Shown here: positions 32,640-47,405 of the stretch, one piece after another | How the letters are laid out: each line of letters starts with the position of its first letter | Position numbering within the stretch: position 1 is the first letter of the stretch | Source: Choristoneura fumiferana | Lineage: Eukaryota; Arthropoda; Insecta; Lepidoptera; Tortricidae | Direction of reading: 5' to 3' | Length of the DNA: 64,000 bases | Assembly: GCF_025370935.1 (NCBI RefSeq) | Contig: NC_133472.1 | Location: 21,855,875-21,919,874 of the forward strand | Notes under the pieces: model-generated | Database searches by the model: none | Told to the model about the DNA's origin: nothing | Seen by the model: the letters and a program-made list of their open reading frames with translations, nothing else | Program-made: the position numbers and the translations under genes

Positions 32640-34650
32640 ATGTTTCGGATTTGGAAATATTTATATGGATATTGGAAATTAACACTTTAAACTTTATTAT
32701 GCCCTGGCCTAGTTTTTCCCTTAGTGCCACACCACAAGTTTTTTAACCCTTCTAGCAGGGAAAATAAATAAAAAATTCAATGACCACATAATAATGTGCG
32801 ACTATAACCACGGAGCGAGCGTTTGAATAGACACAAAAGCAACACATCTCTTTGAAAATGAACGGGTATGATTGATTGGAAACAATGAGACAAAGCTACG
32901 AACCGGTAATTTATTTTCGTGGCGGTGCGCGACCCACTCTTTGGGAAACGCTGGTCTAAATAATAAAATTTAGGCAAATTATCGATAGGCTTAGCGAAGG
33001 TAAAATTTAATTAGCAGTAGGTATAGGAGTACGGCTCGAAAAAATATGATAAAAATAAACATGAAGCGTAGAAGACAGTTTCAGAGTAGTTGCTTTTAGA
33101 TTGGCACTGTAAAGTCAACAGTTTTCCTGAGGCAAATGAATCCACAGCAAATGTGGCTGTGGGCGGTGGAGATGGGACGTGATAACAAGATGGCGACTGT
33201 TGAGGACGCACGTTGCCAGAGTAACCACATTATGGGCATCGTTGCACGTACGTAGCGCACGAGCACCAGGCATAGAGGACGAAATCGGGTGCATCAGCCA
33301 ATTAGGCAGAAAATAGGTTTTTCTTCTTTAAAAAAAAAACCATGCGTGCGTATATCTAAAGGCGAAAGGCAAATCGTTAGGCTGCGGCTCCACTAAGGCG
33401 GAGACAAGCGGAGCTGAGTGGAGTAGAGCTGGGAAAAGAGTTGTGATTCGCTCCGCTTGACTGTTTCCATTGAAGCGGTGCGGAGACGAGATGTGGATTT
33501 CAACCAATATAATAATATTGGAATCTCTTCAGCTCCTGCAGTTATCTGACCTTGAGGACTTATCAATTTTTCAAACTGCGTTTAGCGTTTAGTTTTTTCT
33601 ATATTTTTTTTTAAACTGACTTCGTACAAATTAGTCATATCAGTCCACAGCGTTTAGTTAAGTTATGAGATAATTTTTAATTCGTCCACTTTAATAAAAA
33701 CTATATTTTTCAGCCTCAATAAATGCTGTTTTTAAGCATAAGTACAGTAATTTATACAATATGATTTTATATTACTGCAAAAATCACCTACACCTGAGAT
33801 GAGATTGACTGTACCTACTCGTAGAATCATCCACACTGTTCAGGAAACAAGTTTTGTTCTAGTAAGTATTTTGTATTAGGTAAAAATATAAAACGCAAAA
33901 AACAGGTTAAGACTGTGGACCATCCCAGGATATAGAAGAGTTAGCTTTGTGGAATGTGGAAGAGTTAGCTCTTTGGACCGCATAGAAATGTGGAGGGGTT
34001 ATAGCAGAAGGTATATGTACCTAGACAAACCAAGGAGTAACACTCTTATCTTAATGATCAAAAGTGGTCGATATAAATAGCATTGTGGCCGAGTTAAGAA
34101 GGTAACAAAATAGAAACATTGGCGACTCATAAATTGCAGGGAAAGGCGATATGCAGGTTAACTACAAGAGATTCCTTTTTGGAAATAAATTGTGTCCACT
34201 ATTGTACCTTTTCGTAGTTCGTAAATAAGTCCGTAAACAAGCTATTATTAACATATACATGAAAATACTAAAAATACTCCACGCGAAAAACTATTTTCTT
34301 CATAAAATTTATCACAAGTATCAGTCGCACTTAGGTACAACGTCTAGGGCATGAATCCTTCTACTTGTATTGGAATCCTCGATTTTATTTCGTGAATAAC
34401 ACATCGCGAGAAATTTATTAAGAATTCTCCATTCCCGACGCTGTTTTTTGAAAGCAAACTTTTTGCAGATTCCCGGCTGAGCCCCGCTCGCTCTAATGAC
34501 GCAGGGTCGCCGCACTCCGCTCCGAATACAGCATTATAATACAGTATTATCTTGTGTGGTCGTTTACGTGTTTACTCGTTATTATTAGACGTACTCAATT
34601 CCTCTATAATGCAACACATGTCGGTGCGTGTAAGGACACTTTATAATAAT
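32640..34650. other. Intergenic; half MITE at 33380-33495, nothing else clear
   Basis: 33380-33495 starts AGGCTGCGGCTCCACTAAGG and resembles one arm of the MITE at 10176. A minus-strand frame at 34515-34321 starts in a GC-rich patch and could be an untranslated first exon, but support is thin. Confidence 0.35.
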
Positions 34651-34654
34651 TGTT

Positions 34655-34790
34655 TTTACAATACAATAACCTCTTTATTGAACACCAACATATAGTAAGC
34701 AGTACAGAAAACACAGGTAGGTAGGTATGGTATATATAGATTTTCCAAGGTAAGCAATAGGCGGCCTTATCGCTATGTTATGTATGTTTA
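34655..34790 (-). repeat. LINE-like 3' end repeat (copy 2)
   Basis: It matches 17605-17760: AATAACCTCTTTATTGAACA to GGTAAGCAATAGGCGGCC. Confidence 0.5.
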
Positions 34791-35528
34791 TGTTAGATAA
34801 TTACCGATTGTCATTCATTAATAAGTAGGTACGTCTGTTTTTTCAGTTTTAGTTTATCAACAACGGCCAAGTGTTATAATTTGCCACACGCCACACATAA
34901 TAAGAATCTATTAAGTATGCAAAATCTGATTGATTACGATGTTTTAGGCTCATAAAATTAGGCAAGAACTTAACGGATAAAAGATAAGCCAATTTTTAGC
35001 CAAAATGACTTACTTGCTTAAGAGATCCGAACCATAAATGGAAAAAAAAACAGAGCCATTAGAAGATCACTCGCATGTCTGTCGGTCATAGCCAATTTTC
35101 TCCGAAAGTGCTGAATCGTTTGAGTTGGAAATTAGTATACAAACATATGTAAGTCGTTGCCTTAAATACTGATGTTTGACGTACTTGAATAAGTTATTTT
35201 AATGCGGCACGTTAACTATATTGTGTGACATTTCAAATGAAAGAGCTTGTTGTGAAAACTTCAAATACTTCTATTATAAGTCTAATAATTGACCATCACC
35301 CTTCTTTTATCTTCGAAACTACTGGGCCTAAAGATCAAAAAAATACAGAAAATTGTTCTATACGTACCTAAAACTTACAGGATAACCTATTATCAGAACT
35401 CTATATGTAATACAAATAAATAATTTTATTTTAGAGTAACACTGAAAACCGTAATGTCTAGAAAAATACGAAACCCTATCTACGAGAGTTTAACTCGCAC
35501 TTGTCTGGTTTTTTATGCCCGCCTTCTA

Positions 35529-35755
35529 GACTTGGCTGATCATAAGATTTCACTACTTTCCATGGAGAAACCATCTCCGTCGAGACTTGGCTGATCATAA
35601 CATTTCACTACTTTCCATGGATAAACCATCTCCGTCGAGACTTGGCTGATCATAACATTTCACTACTTTCCATGGATAAACCATCTCCGTCGAGACTTGG
35701 CTGATCATAACATTTCACTACTTTCCATGGAGAAACCATCTTCGTCGAGACTTGG
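35529..35755. repeat. 55-bp minisatellite, four units plus a partial fifth
   Basis: Units start at 35529, 35584, 35639, 35694 and 35749 (partial). Each contains GACTTGGCTGATCATAA, TTTCACTACTTTCCATGG and AAACCATCTCCGTCGA. Units 2 and 3 appear identical by eye; units 1 and 4 differ by a few bases. Confidence 0.9.
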
Positions 35756-36164
35756 CACGTGTTTTCTGCATGTTTTATCGAAATTGAATTTCTGCTTGTT
35801 TCTATTTACGGAATCTTTAAATGAATGTCTGAAACACTCATTTTACTTTACTTGTCCTAAAAACGATCATGCGTAACGCTTTTATAACCCAAATTAAATG
35901 TTGTAGGCAGTTAGGATTATGATATTTGATCTTAATTCATTGCTTATTAATACATAATATCTGATACGGATAGTACGTCAGTATAATCCATGTACAGTAA
36001 ATAATTATTTAGAATGAAAAATAAATAGTACTTAATTTATTAAAGGCTTGGAGACCTGGCATACAAGGATGTTTTAAAATGCAATTATGGACAAGCTATG
36101 CTCGGATTTTCTTTATGTGATAGAATCCGGATTACGAAAATTGTTTGAAGAATAAGATATGCAT

Positions 36165-36285
36165 GTTGAAGTGGTAATGAGCGGGCCACATCGCTTGAAC
36201 GCAGATAACCGTTGGGCGAGAAAGGTCCTCGAGTGGCGACCACGAACCAAAAGACGAAGCGTTGACAGGCCTGCCACTAAGTAAT
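36165..36285 (+). pseudogene. RTE-like LINE fragment, region after the reverse transcriptase
   Basis: Translation across shifts gives AGHIA, a Lys-Val-Leu-Glu-Trp-Arg-type block and a basic stretch, matching the C-terminal part of the element at 48765-49642. Confidence 0.55.
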
Positions 36286-36664
36286 TAATGTAATAATGAT
36301 TACAGAAATATCATTGTTAGTTAATACTTAACCTAAGCACAAAATTAACGAGATTAAAAGGTTCAACATTTTGTTGGAAATTAGTTAGGTTTTGTTAAAA
36401 AAGTTTTAGTAATATTTCTGAAGGTATTACGTACTATACATATTAGATATCGACGGCACCAAATAATAAATGGACTGTTGCAATTCGTTCTCAACTTTAT
36501 TTTATTTAATTTAAAATCACCATACTTTAATTATAGTCCCAATTAAATTATAATATTACTTTTTTATATTTTTTTGTCTACACGAAAGGCATTCAATTAA
36601 TCAGAAAGATCTTTTTGTTATACTGTTATATATCTATTTAGGTTTCGCGTAGTACAATTTAAAA

Positions 36665-36912
36665 AAAATGCAAGAATGCTTGCGGCATTCGTCTGTTGAG
36701 AAAAACCAAATGATTAAGCATCGATACTTGTATTCCTCTAGAGGTTATTTAATTCCGTCATACCCAATGATACCATTCCTTTTCTTTAAAAAGATGACAA
36801 AGCTTAATTGGAGAATTGTAAACCCATCTAACTCCTGAGCCGTGGGTACAAGTTCTAGAGGCCTTTGTTTAGCAGTGGACGTTTCCTGCTCATGGTGATG
36901 ATGATGACTAAC
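36665..36912 (+). pseudogene. RTE-like LINE fragment with internal deletion and GATGAT tail
   Basis: A frame with LFFKK (start of the reverse transcriptase core) runs on to TCTAACTCCTGAGCC and then jumps to GGCCTTTGTTTAGCAGTGGA, the element's 3' end, with GATGATGATGA after it. The middle is deleted. Confidence 0.6.
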
Positions 36913-36919
36913 CCTTTGT

Positions 36920-38330
36920 TATCACTATTTAGCCAGTTTGCTTGACTATATTGCTGTGTTTAGCTGCCTGTACAGTAAAATAATGCAGAACTAGGTATCG
37001 AAAACAGCATTTCACTAATTCTGAGCTGAGGTTACTTACCTACGTTATTTAGTATATACTCGTATATCTACTCAGCTGTTCGTTAGTCTTATTTAGTGTT
37101 CGTATTTTCGCTGTGGAACCCTAAAAAGGGTATAGTCAAGGTGAATAAGTATTATAAAGCTATTATTTATAAGCATAAAACGTTTTACAATAGCAATGAT
37201 GCTGTATCGTAGCTAGCGATAGTCGGGTCGCCGGTCGGGCGGGGTTTGATTTCGCGACGTTTTCGTTCAACACGACTCGATCCATCCCATTTCCATTTTG
37301 AGATCAAATACTATTCCAGTTTTCGACGCTTCAGAGCCACAGGATGTTTCGGGGAGGGATATTTGTATTATTTGTGTTATAATTGTATACATAAATTAGA
37401 ATGAATGTTATGTTTAAAAGAAGTTATTTTATATTCGTGTACGTTTGAATATAGGTAAGAATGTTGTTGTATGATATCCTGAACTATTTTCCAATTTTAA
37501 TGTAGTTATCTAGAGACGGACTAACATTAAACCCTAATACGGAAATATTTATCTTTCTTAATAAGAATCCTATTTTGTTCGTTGGTACTATAAATGCCGA
37601 AGTTTTTAGGTGTGTATGTTTGATACTTTTGTTCCAGAAGATTTCATACTCGTAGTTCTCATGACACACCGTTAAATTAATTCTTCGCAGACGGAACCGT
37701 TAGTAACAGCTGATGTACAGTAAAATTGCTGTCTAATTATGATGCACGATGCAGCAAAGTAAATATCGGCTACATTATAAACTTCGTTGCGATGTGTTCC
37801 ATATTTTTGCTAAATGAAGGCGTTAAAGCTAGGGTTTCCACCAATACTGCCGCCCGATGATAACGTTAACGGCATTTTAGTTATACTCGTACTACGGCAG
37901 AATAGTATTGTTGTTCATTGAGTGGTCGCTTCAAATCGTCGAATGTCTGTAAAACGTTGTAAATACATATATATGGAAACATGATAGCACAGTTCCTAAG
38001 AGAATGTTACGTTACGGCTACGGCATCCAAAAACGCTCTCATCCATAGACAATGTTTCAATCATACAATACTTTATAGAGACGGTTAAATGGCGGCAGTG
38101 CCATTGGAGAAAACGAGGGTGGAAGGGACACTGCCATTTATCCAGTTTCGAATAGCGGAATTATTTACCCGTCTGTCACTAAAAAGGGGCTCTTTTTTGA
38201 AATGAGAAATGAAATATCAAAGTTATCACGTTATCTTCAGAAAATAAAAGTCTGTAAGGACTGAAACAAAATAAATAAACACACTCATTTCTCTAACGAT
38301 TGACAAAATGCGTTTTATATTTCAATAATT
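36920..38330. other. Intergenic, GC-rich patch at 37200-37290
   Basis: No gene or complete repeat is seen. 37200-37290 (GGTCGCCGGTCGGGCGGGG) is GC-rich compared with its flanks and might be a first-exon or promoter remnant, without further support. Confidence 0.4.
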
Positions 38331-38337
38331 CGTGGTG

Positions 38338-39592
38338 TCAGGGGTGGCTGAAAAGTTCTAAGCCTAAGGTAGAAAAAAAATATTCAGTTTTTTTTACTAT
38401 TTTTATTTTTCAATATAATCTCCCTTTAATTCAATGCATTTATTACATTAAAAAAAAATGGTTTTAGACTGTTAAAAAAATAAATTTTATTTTTGCCGTC
38501 GAAATGTTCCTGTACATGTTTAGGGGTTTGCCGTGTAAATGTTCCTGTACAGCCGCTTTCATTTCTTCGTCACTGCCAAATCGCATTCCCCTTAAATCTT
38601 TCTTCAAATTGTTGAATACAAAATAATCGTTAGGGGCCAGATCTGGACTGTAGGGTGGATGATCAATTTCCTCGAAGCCAGTTTCCTTCAGAGCAAGCTT
38701 GGCAACACGAGCGGTGTGAACGGGGGCGTTGTCTTGCAAAAACAAAATGCCTTTGCTCAGTTTGCCCCTTCGTTTCTCGACTATGGCTTGTCGCACCTTT
38801 CTTTATAGCTCGGCATAATAAACTACATTTATTTTAGAGCCTTTTGCCAAATAGTCTATTTAAAGAATACCTTCGCAATCCCAAAACACGGTGGCTATTA
38901 GCTTAGACGGCGATCTTTGAACCTTGAATTTCTTCGGTGACCTTTCACCCTTTTCGATCCACTGCATAGATTCAGACTTCGACTCTGGATCATACTGTCT
39001 GATCCATGTCCATGTTTCATCAACAGTTACTATACGGGAACAAACTTCATCTAAAAATGCCTGACAAGTTTCAACACGACGTTCTTTATTGAAAGCTGTG
39101 AGCATTTTCGGCACCCAACGCGCACTAACTTTTGTCATATGAAAATGTTGATGCAAAATCTCTCCAACTCTTTCCTTACTTATACCTAAGGCATTCTCCG
39201 ATCCTCTGATACTTCTTGACATTTTCAGTATTTTCTTCAGTCACAACCGATATTGGCCTCCCTGAGCGAGGATCATCTTCGTCCCGTCCAAGTTTAAAAA
39301 GTCGACTCCATTTTTAACTGGCATGAGGAGGGCCTGGTGCGCCGTAAATACTAGCCATTTCTTCAAAAAATACTTTTCCGCGATTTGTCACTTTTCGTGA
39401 GGTACTTAATGACAGCACGGTGCTCAATTTTCGTGATATGCGTTGATAATTCACACATAATGTAATAAAAGAAACGCAACATTTTTTTATTTTAATTAAT
39501 TACTTTTTAAATGGTCTTTTTAGTGGCCAGTACCGCTAACACATTTGCAACCTCAAAGTACCTTAGGCTTAGAACTTTTCAGCCGCCCCTCG
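38338..39592 (-). mobile_element. mariner-like (DD34D) transposon, 1255 bp
   Basis: Terminal repeats of about 30 bases (GGGGTGGCTGAAAAGTTCTA and, on the complement of the right end, GGGGCGGCTGAAAAGTTCTA) enclose a reversed transposase. TA follows the right end at 39593-39594; the left flank reads TG. Length and ends are typical of mariner. Confidence 0.88.
38464..39458 (-). pseudogene. Broken mariner transposase
   Basis: A start at 39458 reads MCELSTHITKIEHRAVIKYL and shifts frame twice before 39230. The next segment (39222-38863) holds ISKERVGEILHQHFHM, KVSARWVPKML and VTVDETW with the first catalytic Asp, and stops at 38860. The last segment (38796-38464) holds FLQDNAPVHTA with the second Asp and PYSPDLAPNDYF with the third. 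The second and third Asp are separated by 34 residues, the mariner DD34D signature. All catalytic residues survive, but stops and shifts in the N-terminal half and centre make it inactive. Confidence 0.87.
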
Positions 39593-39599
39593 TATACTC

Positions 39600-41910
39600 A
39601 GGAGATAATAATTATGGGAAGATGAGCTTTAGGTACACGTAAGCAGCCTGTACATCAAGCACCTGCGCCAACCCCGCCGGATCACGTACTTATTAATTCC
39701 ACAGAATAGAAATTGGATTCCTTTATTGGAGCAACGATTATTCGATTTTCATTTCACATTCGTCTGCTCCTAATTTATTCGAGATATAATTGAAGTGTCT
39801 GGAAGGAATTAAGAAGCCTGAACTGTATTTTGACTTTAAGAATAATTCAGGTGGGAATAATATTATTTGTTGACGTGGTGTAAGTGAACATTTGAAAATA
39901 AAATTTAACAAATAAATATTATAGCTATAGGCATCGTAACTTCGACGTAGGAAGCATTATTCTTAGTATATCGTATAGTAGTCAACGTGAAGGCCTTAAT
40001 AGCTCCTAAATGCATAGGCCAATATCGCTCTAAACTCCATCGTTCCCAGACTTAACCCTTTCGTGACCAATTCATTAAACTTGGCCACAACAGTTCGTAT
40101 GCAAAATAAGCCGCTTTGTGCGCTCGACGCGGCGTAAGTTTTAATAGAGTGGCTTTGGTCACATGCTGTGGAAAGCCGAAGGATCGTTTTACACTGGGTA
40201 CGTAGGTACGTACTACATATTTGCGTTTTTGAATTTCTTTATTTTCTTACTAGCTTTGACCCGCGGCTTCACCGGCGTTAAAGATACCTTCACGTCACGA
40301 AAGACATTTACGATCTAAGTTTGGCCTCAAAAAAGGTTACGGTAATATTTTTAAAGCGCAACGTTTGCTGAAACTACGCTATTTAACCCCCGGAAAGTTG
40401 GGCATCCTATTTAAGGTATCCCAGTAAACTTAAAATACTTGCATTTATATGATTATACGTATAAGATTAATAAATATTTGTAGGTACATATTTACAAACG
40501 GAGGAAAATACAAATTACTAAAATTTGGCCTCTATACTAGACCCGCAAAATATTTATGGGACCAGAGGAAGTAGGTAGCGCCCAAAAAAGGTTGCAAAAC
40601 ACTCAAATATACAATAAGACTGAGTTATAAAAAACACACATTTCTCTACCGCTGGTAAATAATACGTTTAATCAAAAAACATTGATTAAGTACTTCTCGC
40701 TCGCTGTAACTCGCTAACATGATTTTCAGATTGGGTTTTCATTTTACCGAGAGTACCTTTAATGAAAAGTGGTTTGTTGTAAGTCTTAAATCGGATGTTG
40801 TACATACAAAGTAAATCTACTGTTGCCGTAGAGTAAGTTCGTGATATTTTCTACCGCTTGTTAACAGTGCACTCAGAGCTTACTAGAGGGCCATCTTAGC
40901 CGAACATGTCGTACTCATAATACTCTTACAGCTGCGACACTCAAGTTTCGAATTGCATCACCTTATCTTTGAGAAAAAGCACACACAAACATTTGTCAAA
41001 ATATCATTATATCGTCTACGTATATTATTTTCATGAAAAGCCATAGGTAATATGCTTTCAGATTAGAACTAAAATGACTTCAAAAATTTACAAGATAATG
41101 ATGTGTGTAATATACATGAAGATTTAAAATTAAACAATGCTTGGACGTGGTTGTTAACTAATAATCTTGAATTGTTGTATCTATCGCACAATAAATTCCA
41201 TGCAATTGTATAATTATTATTTGTGAAATCAATATTTTTAACAATCATTGCAGCGCTGCCCCGCAGTAGTGAGTGCCGCAGGTAGTGAAATTATCTGTTG
41301 TCTAATTCTCGATTGCTATGGATCACTGATGTGAATAAGTATGCCTCTTAACTCGAGCCAGTGCTGATACCTACCATTGAATATGGGTTGGTATGTTTAT
41401 CTTAGGCAAGTTAAATCTTTTAATGTGCTTACAAGTCCCACCTGCAGGGAGGAGGTTGCGCGCGGAGGCCACCAGTCGGTAGTACTGGCTTACGAACATT
41501 TCACGGTCGGCATACTGCTCATCAGAAGGGTCGCAGATCGCAGAACGACTTCAGTTCACACTGTAATGTGTCGAAATCGTTAATGAGGTTTTCCGTCCTA
41601 GACAGACGGTATTCCAGCTAGGTGATATGAGTTTCGCTGAGATTCTCATAAAGAATAGCGGTATTTACTGTATTTAGGTAATTTTCGAATTGGATTAGTT
41701 TAGCTTTTATATTGTTAGCCTTGCTTATTTTAAGCTTTTTAATGTTATGTTATGTTAGAGGTGCAGTGAACAGAGCAGAGTCAAAATTTGCTTTTATTTG
41801 AGACGTACGTGTGCATAAACCCAATGAATGCTAATGGAATACGAATCAGAAAAACTCATGCTTTGCGATGGAAAACAGCGTTAGAAAACTGCGACCGTTT
41901 AAGTACGACG
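39600..41910. other. Intergenic, Helitron-like end at 40250-40285
   Basis: ACTAGCTTTGACCCGCGGCTTC at 40249 is a reversed Helitron-like 3' end. Elsewhere I see no gene; the 68-codon frame at 41377 is unsupported. Confidence 0.45.
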
Positions 41911-41912
41911 GC

Positions 41913-43645
<1,733 letters not shown>

Positions 43646-43649
43646 AAAG

Positions 43650-43960
43650 CCGTGGTGGCCTAGTGGTTTGACCTATCGCCTCTCAAGCAGAGGGTCGTGG
43701 GTTCAAACCCCGGCTCGCACCCCTGAGTTTTTCGAAATTCATGTGCGGAATTACGTTTGAAATTTACCACGAGCTTTGCGGTGAAGGAAAACATCGTGAG
43801 GAAACCTGCACAAATCTGCGAAGCAATTCAATGGTGTGTGTGAAGTTCCCAATCCGCACTGGGCCCGCGTGGGAACTATGGCCCAAGCCCTCTTGTTCTG
43901 AGAGGAGGCCTGTGCCCAGCAGTGGGACGTATATAGGCTGGGATGATGAAGATGAAGATC
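43650..43960 (+). mobile_element. Complete tRNA-derived SINE
   Basis: The head (about 43652-43725) has TGGCCTAGTGGTTTGAC as A box and GGTTCAAACCCC as B box. The body runs through CGTGAGGAAACCTGCACAAA to the CAGCAGTGGGACGTATATAG end and a GATGAAGATGAAG tail. This is the best copy of the family in the window; others are at 27104-27305, 61627-61890 and, rearranged, 16385-17120. The frame seen on it is not a gene. Confidence 0.85.
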
Positions 43961-44239
43961 AAAAACCACTTTGTTTTAACTAAATACAATATTTTGAAAA
44001 CTTGAAAAACATACGACTTAGACCACTAGTTGACCAAAATATTGCAAATTAGCTATAGTATAACGTCCTTCAAGGAATAGGTCGAATTACCAGTCACCTC
44101 ACCCCAGTCACCCCGTACTTGCCTTTAGCCACGTATTCACTCGCGTGAATCAAATTTACGGAACTTCCTAAAAACAACATATTATTGACTTCATTTACGT
44201 TGTTTATACTCGTATAGCGCCCGTGCAAAATATTATGTA

Positions 44240-44371
44240 CGGTCAAGTTCATAAACTTGTGAGTAAGAGTTTGATCAAAAATATTTGAACACGACTCTAT
44301 CGTTCACGGCGTAGCAGCGTGTTTAGATATTTTTGAACAAATGTTGGCTCACAAGGTTATGAACTCGACTG
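44240..44371. mobile_element. Foldback MITE, 132 bp, TA duplication
   Basis: CGGTCAAGTTCATAA and its near complement form the ends; inner arms share AAAAATAT and AACACG. TA flanks at 44238-44239 and 44372-44373. It is close in style to 47630-47749. Confidence 0.75.
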
Positions 44372-44383
44372 TATCTAGATCAA

Positions 44384-44545
44384 TGCCCACCTTCCACTGC
44401 GAGAGTAGACTCCGCTCGGACTCAGTTTAACTTACGAGTACATCGATCAGCTGCATGGAAGTACTTCCACCAAACTTCTATGAAGTTGTTGCAAGTTAAA
44501 CTGAATCCGTATGGAGTTCGCTTCACTTGTGGTGGAAGGTGGGCA
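44384..44545. mobile_element. Foldback MITE, 162 bp, TTAA-like flanks
   Basis: TGCCCACCTTCCAC and its exact complement form the ends, and CAGTTTAACTT with its complement lies inside. The flanks are TCAA and TTAA, suggesting a piggyBac-type TTAA duplication with one change. Only 12 bases separate it from the preceding MITE. Confidence 0.7.
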
Positions 44546-44946
44546 TTAACCAGGTTATTCTCATAATCCAGCTATCTAAAAGCTAAATTTTACTACCCAC
44601 CAGATACGTACAAACTTGCGCATTTGCAAAATTAGTAAAGATAGGATTTCTAAGCGCACATGTCCTTAATGAAAATAATATAGTTATAGTAGTCGATTTT
44701 GGGGACAAAATCCAGACTCCCATAAGACCGCGTCCATCATGAGGGATAAAAATAATACTTCATAATCATTTTCATCATCCTCCGCCTTCTAAGTCGGTTG
44801 GTGTGCGGCCGCGCGTGTCGCGACTGCATAAACATTAGACAAGGAGCTGGAACGAAATCTTGGAGAAAGTAAGTTTAGGTTCCAGAATGCCCTGCTTGGA
44901 TTTCGTATCTTAATCTTACTAATGTGATATTACTTTTGCTAAAATA

Positions 44947-45035
44947 TACTCAGCGGCACAAAATTTGGCCCACTCTACATACAAAATTACCTATTACTGC
45001 ATACATTTGAGGGCCAAATATTTTGCCTCTCAGTA
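44947..45035. mobile_element. 89-bp MITE, TA duplication (copy 2)
   Basis: It shares ends and length with 14042-14130 and is flanked by TA at 44945-44946 and 45036-45037. Confidence 0.8.
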
Positions 45036-45039
45036 TAGT

Positions 45040-47245
45040 TTCTGTTTGTTTGCTATTCATGATACGTGAAATACCTACTGTACGATAAGACCAACCGCAG
45101 CATCTTTAAATATTGTTGAAAAATCAGGCGATACACGAGGTCTGGCTCTCAATGATTTTCCTCTTGCAAAATTGAATCTATACCTTTAAAATATATTTAG
45201 CAAGTAAAATAAAAAGTAGCCGTATGCATGCCTGTAGGCATGCTTTAAAACTGCTTGTTAAAATTATACACTAAGCGACTGTTGCGTGATGATTAAACTA
45301 GGACAGTCAGGCTTAGTACCCCTAGTCTAGCCCTTCGTAGTCTCACATCCTTCAATCGGAAAATTGTTACTGTGCTATTTTTTTGGGATTGATTGTTTCA
45401 GGCGTTACAGGAGTCCGTTTTATTTTCCACTTCATCGATGAAATTTAAAAGATTTGATGTACGAATATAATCCTCTTCACGATCTCTCCCCACGGCTCCC
45501 GGTCCACTCACTCGCCGCCGTGATCTCTGCCTCATTAATCTGGCTATGCGTGCGATATTTCCTTCTAACAGATGTTTAACTCACCACAATGAAATATATT
45601 GTTTCCTTTCTACGGACAAAGAAAAAAAAAACCTGACTTTGCGTTATATTTCGTACATAATTTTACACATTTTCTTTTGTAAGTTATTATTTTTAAGCGA
45701 TGTAGAAGTTTATAATATTAAAGGTGTTTAGAGTTCGAAAATTTAATAAAAAACAGCTAAATTCTTTCCGTCCTAAGCCAAAGTCTCTTACGAAACTTTC
45801 ACAATTAAGGCTAGCTGGTTTGGGCTCTAACGTGGGTTTTATTAAATTTTATTCGCAATATTTTGCTTCCTTATTTTTCTCGTAAAACTTTGGCGGTAAA
45901 CAATAAACTGTTTTAATTAATTTAACTTTCTTTGAGTACGGTTACCGATAATTAAGAAATTGAATATTGTTGGAAGGAATGCAGTTAAATTTTTAACTAG
46001 TTTCAGCAGCAGCAGCTATAATCCAATCTCTTAACCGACTCGAAATTTTCTCATTTGGCAGTACAAATTTGTAGAAATAAGAAGTTATCCAGCATTGTTT
46101 TGATATTTTATTTTAGCTAGTTAAGAGTCAGTAGCCTATCTACCTATTTACCTACCTACCTATCTAAAAAAAACCTATGTACCTACTTGTCTAAAAAAAG
46201 CCTAATCGAGACATGTCAGGCTTATTAGTGACTTACTAAGTGCTCCTCAATACAGCAGCATCCTTACCAACCTCGGAATGAAAGATAATAAGCTAGAAAC
46301 GCGTTAAACCAAACCTTTATTTTGGAATTTCAAAAGTTATCTTAAGACGCAGATATGAGATTTTATAAGAGTTTTAAGTACATTTTTAGAATGATAAAAT
46401 AAAGATTGTACGTGTTTCCGGCTATATTCTGAGGTGAAACCTTCATGTGGCTCGTTTAATTGCGCGAGTTCTTTGAGACTTGGCTTAAACCATATCGTTT
46501 TCACTTTTCGTGCAATAAAAATGGATGTTAATGTAGCTTTCTATAAGTGGTAGGTATATTGTTATGGTTCCATAGCCAAACTTCAAATACGAAATCCTTA
46601 AAATTGGTCTTGTCTGTTTGTACATAGGTCCTAAAAATTTTACCTACTCGAAAACCATAATAGGATTATTCTGGACTTTTTTATAGAAGTTTTGAAGCAA
46701 GACATCTTTCGCTAACCAATGTAATATATTTATGTAGTAAGTATTGTATAAACTTGGGGATAAAAGATTGGGTAAGAGGCTCTTACAGCCAAATGTAGGT
46801 AGGAAATGTTTTTTGTTAACAATATAGTAATGTATGATTATGACAAATCATAAAATCAAGTACTTTTCCTGAGATACAGTGATAAAAATTAAGGAGCTAG
46901 AAGCTCCAAAATCGTAAAAATTGTGTTCCCTGTCTATCTTTTGAATTTTTCTAATTAGTCGGATTCCTATATCAGTGAATTTTGTTTCATTCGATTTTTG
47001 ATTCGCTGGATTTTTTCTTTTCCCATTAAACTTATCATGTTTCCATCCGCCGTTGTTACCGCGTGAGCTGAATTAAAATGTTCAAAATCTAGCAACGGTA
47101 CGGATCACCTCGCACAGGGAAATAGTGAGTAGCCCGGTGGTAATTTTCTTCTGGGTTTGGATTCGTAATTAATCGGAAGTGGCCGTTTTTGTAGGATAAA
47201 AGATAACAGTGATGCTTTTTAACTCGAATCCTGTTATCACCTATT
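45040..47245. other. Intergenic, no gene seen
   Basis: AT-rich with scattered short repeat scraps. I find no exon-like open frame with splice signals on either strand. Confidence 0.5.
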
Positions 47246-47249
47246 ATTA

Positions 47250-47405
47250 TTTTTTATTCGACTGGATGGCAAACGAGCAAGTGGGTCTACTGATAGTAGG
47301 AGATCACCACCGCCCATAAACATCTGCAACACCAGGGGTATTGTAGATGCGTTGCCAACCTAAAGGCCTAAGATGGGATACCTCAAGTGCCAGTAATTTC
47401 ACCGG
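47250..47405 (+). repeat. CR1/Zenon-tail-like SINE repeat (copy 3), truncated
   Basis: It begins TTCGACTGGATGGCAAACGA like 25545 and stops at CAGTAATTTCACCGGC, where RTE-like 3' sequence (GTGGACGTCCTACGGCTGAT) begins. Confidence 0.65.

Noticed and set aside
35529..35755. CRISPR-like array
   Set aside because: The 55-bp units are joined head to tail without spacers; it is a minisatellite.
43652..43725. tRNA gene on the plus strand
   Set aside because: It continues into a SINE body with a GATGAAG tail, and other copies exist at 27104 and 61627.
43741..43983. 80-codon ORF, also its counterpart at 61623-61868
   Set aside because: Both are translations of the same SINE body.
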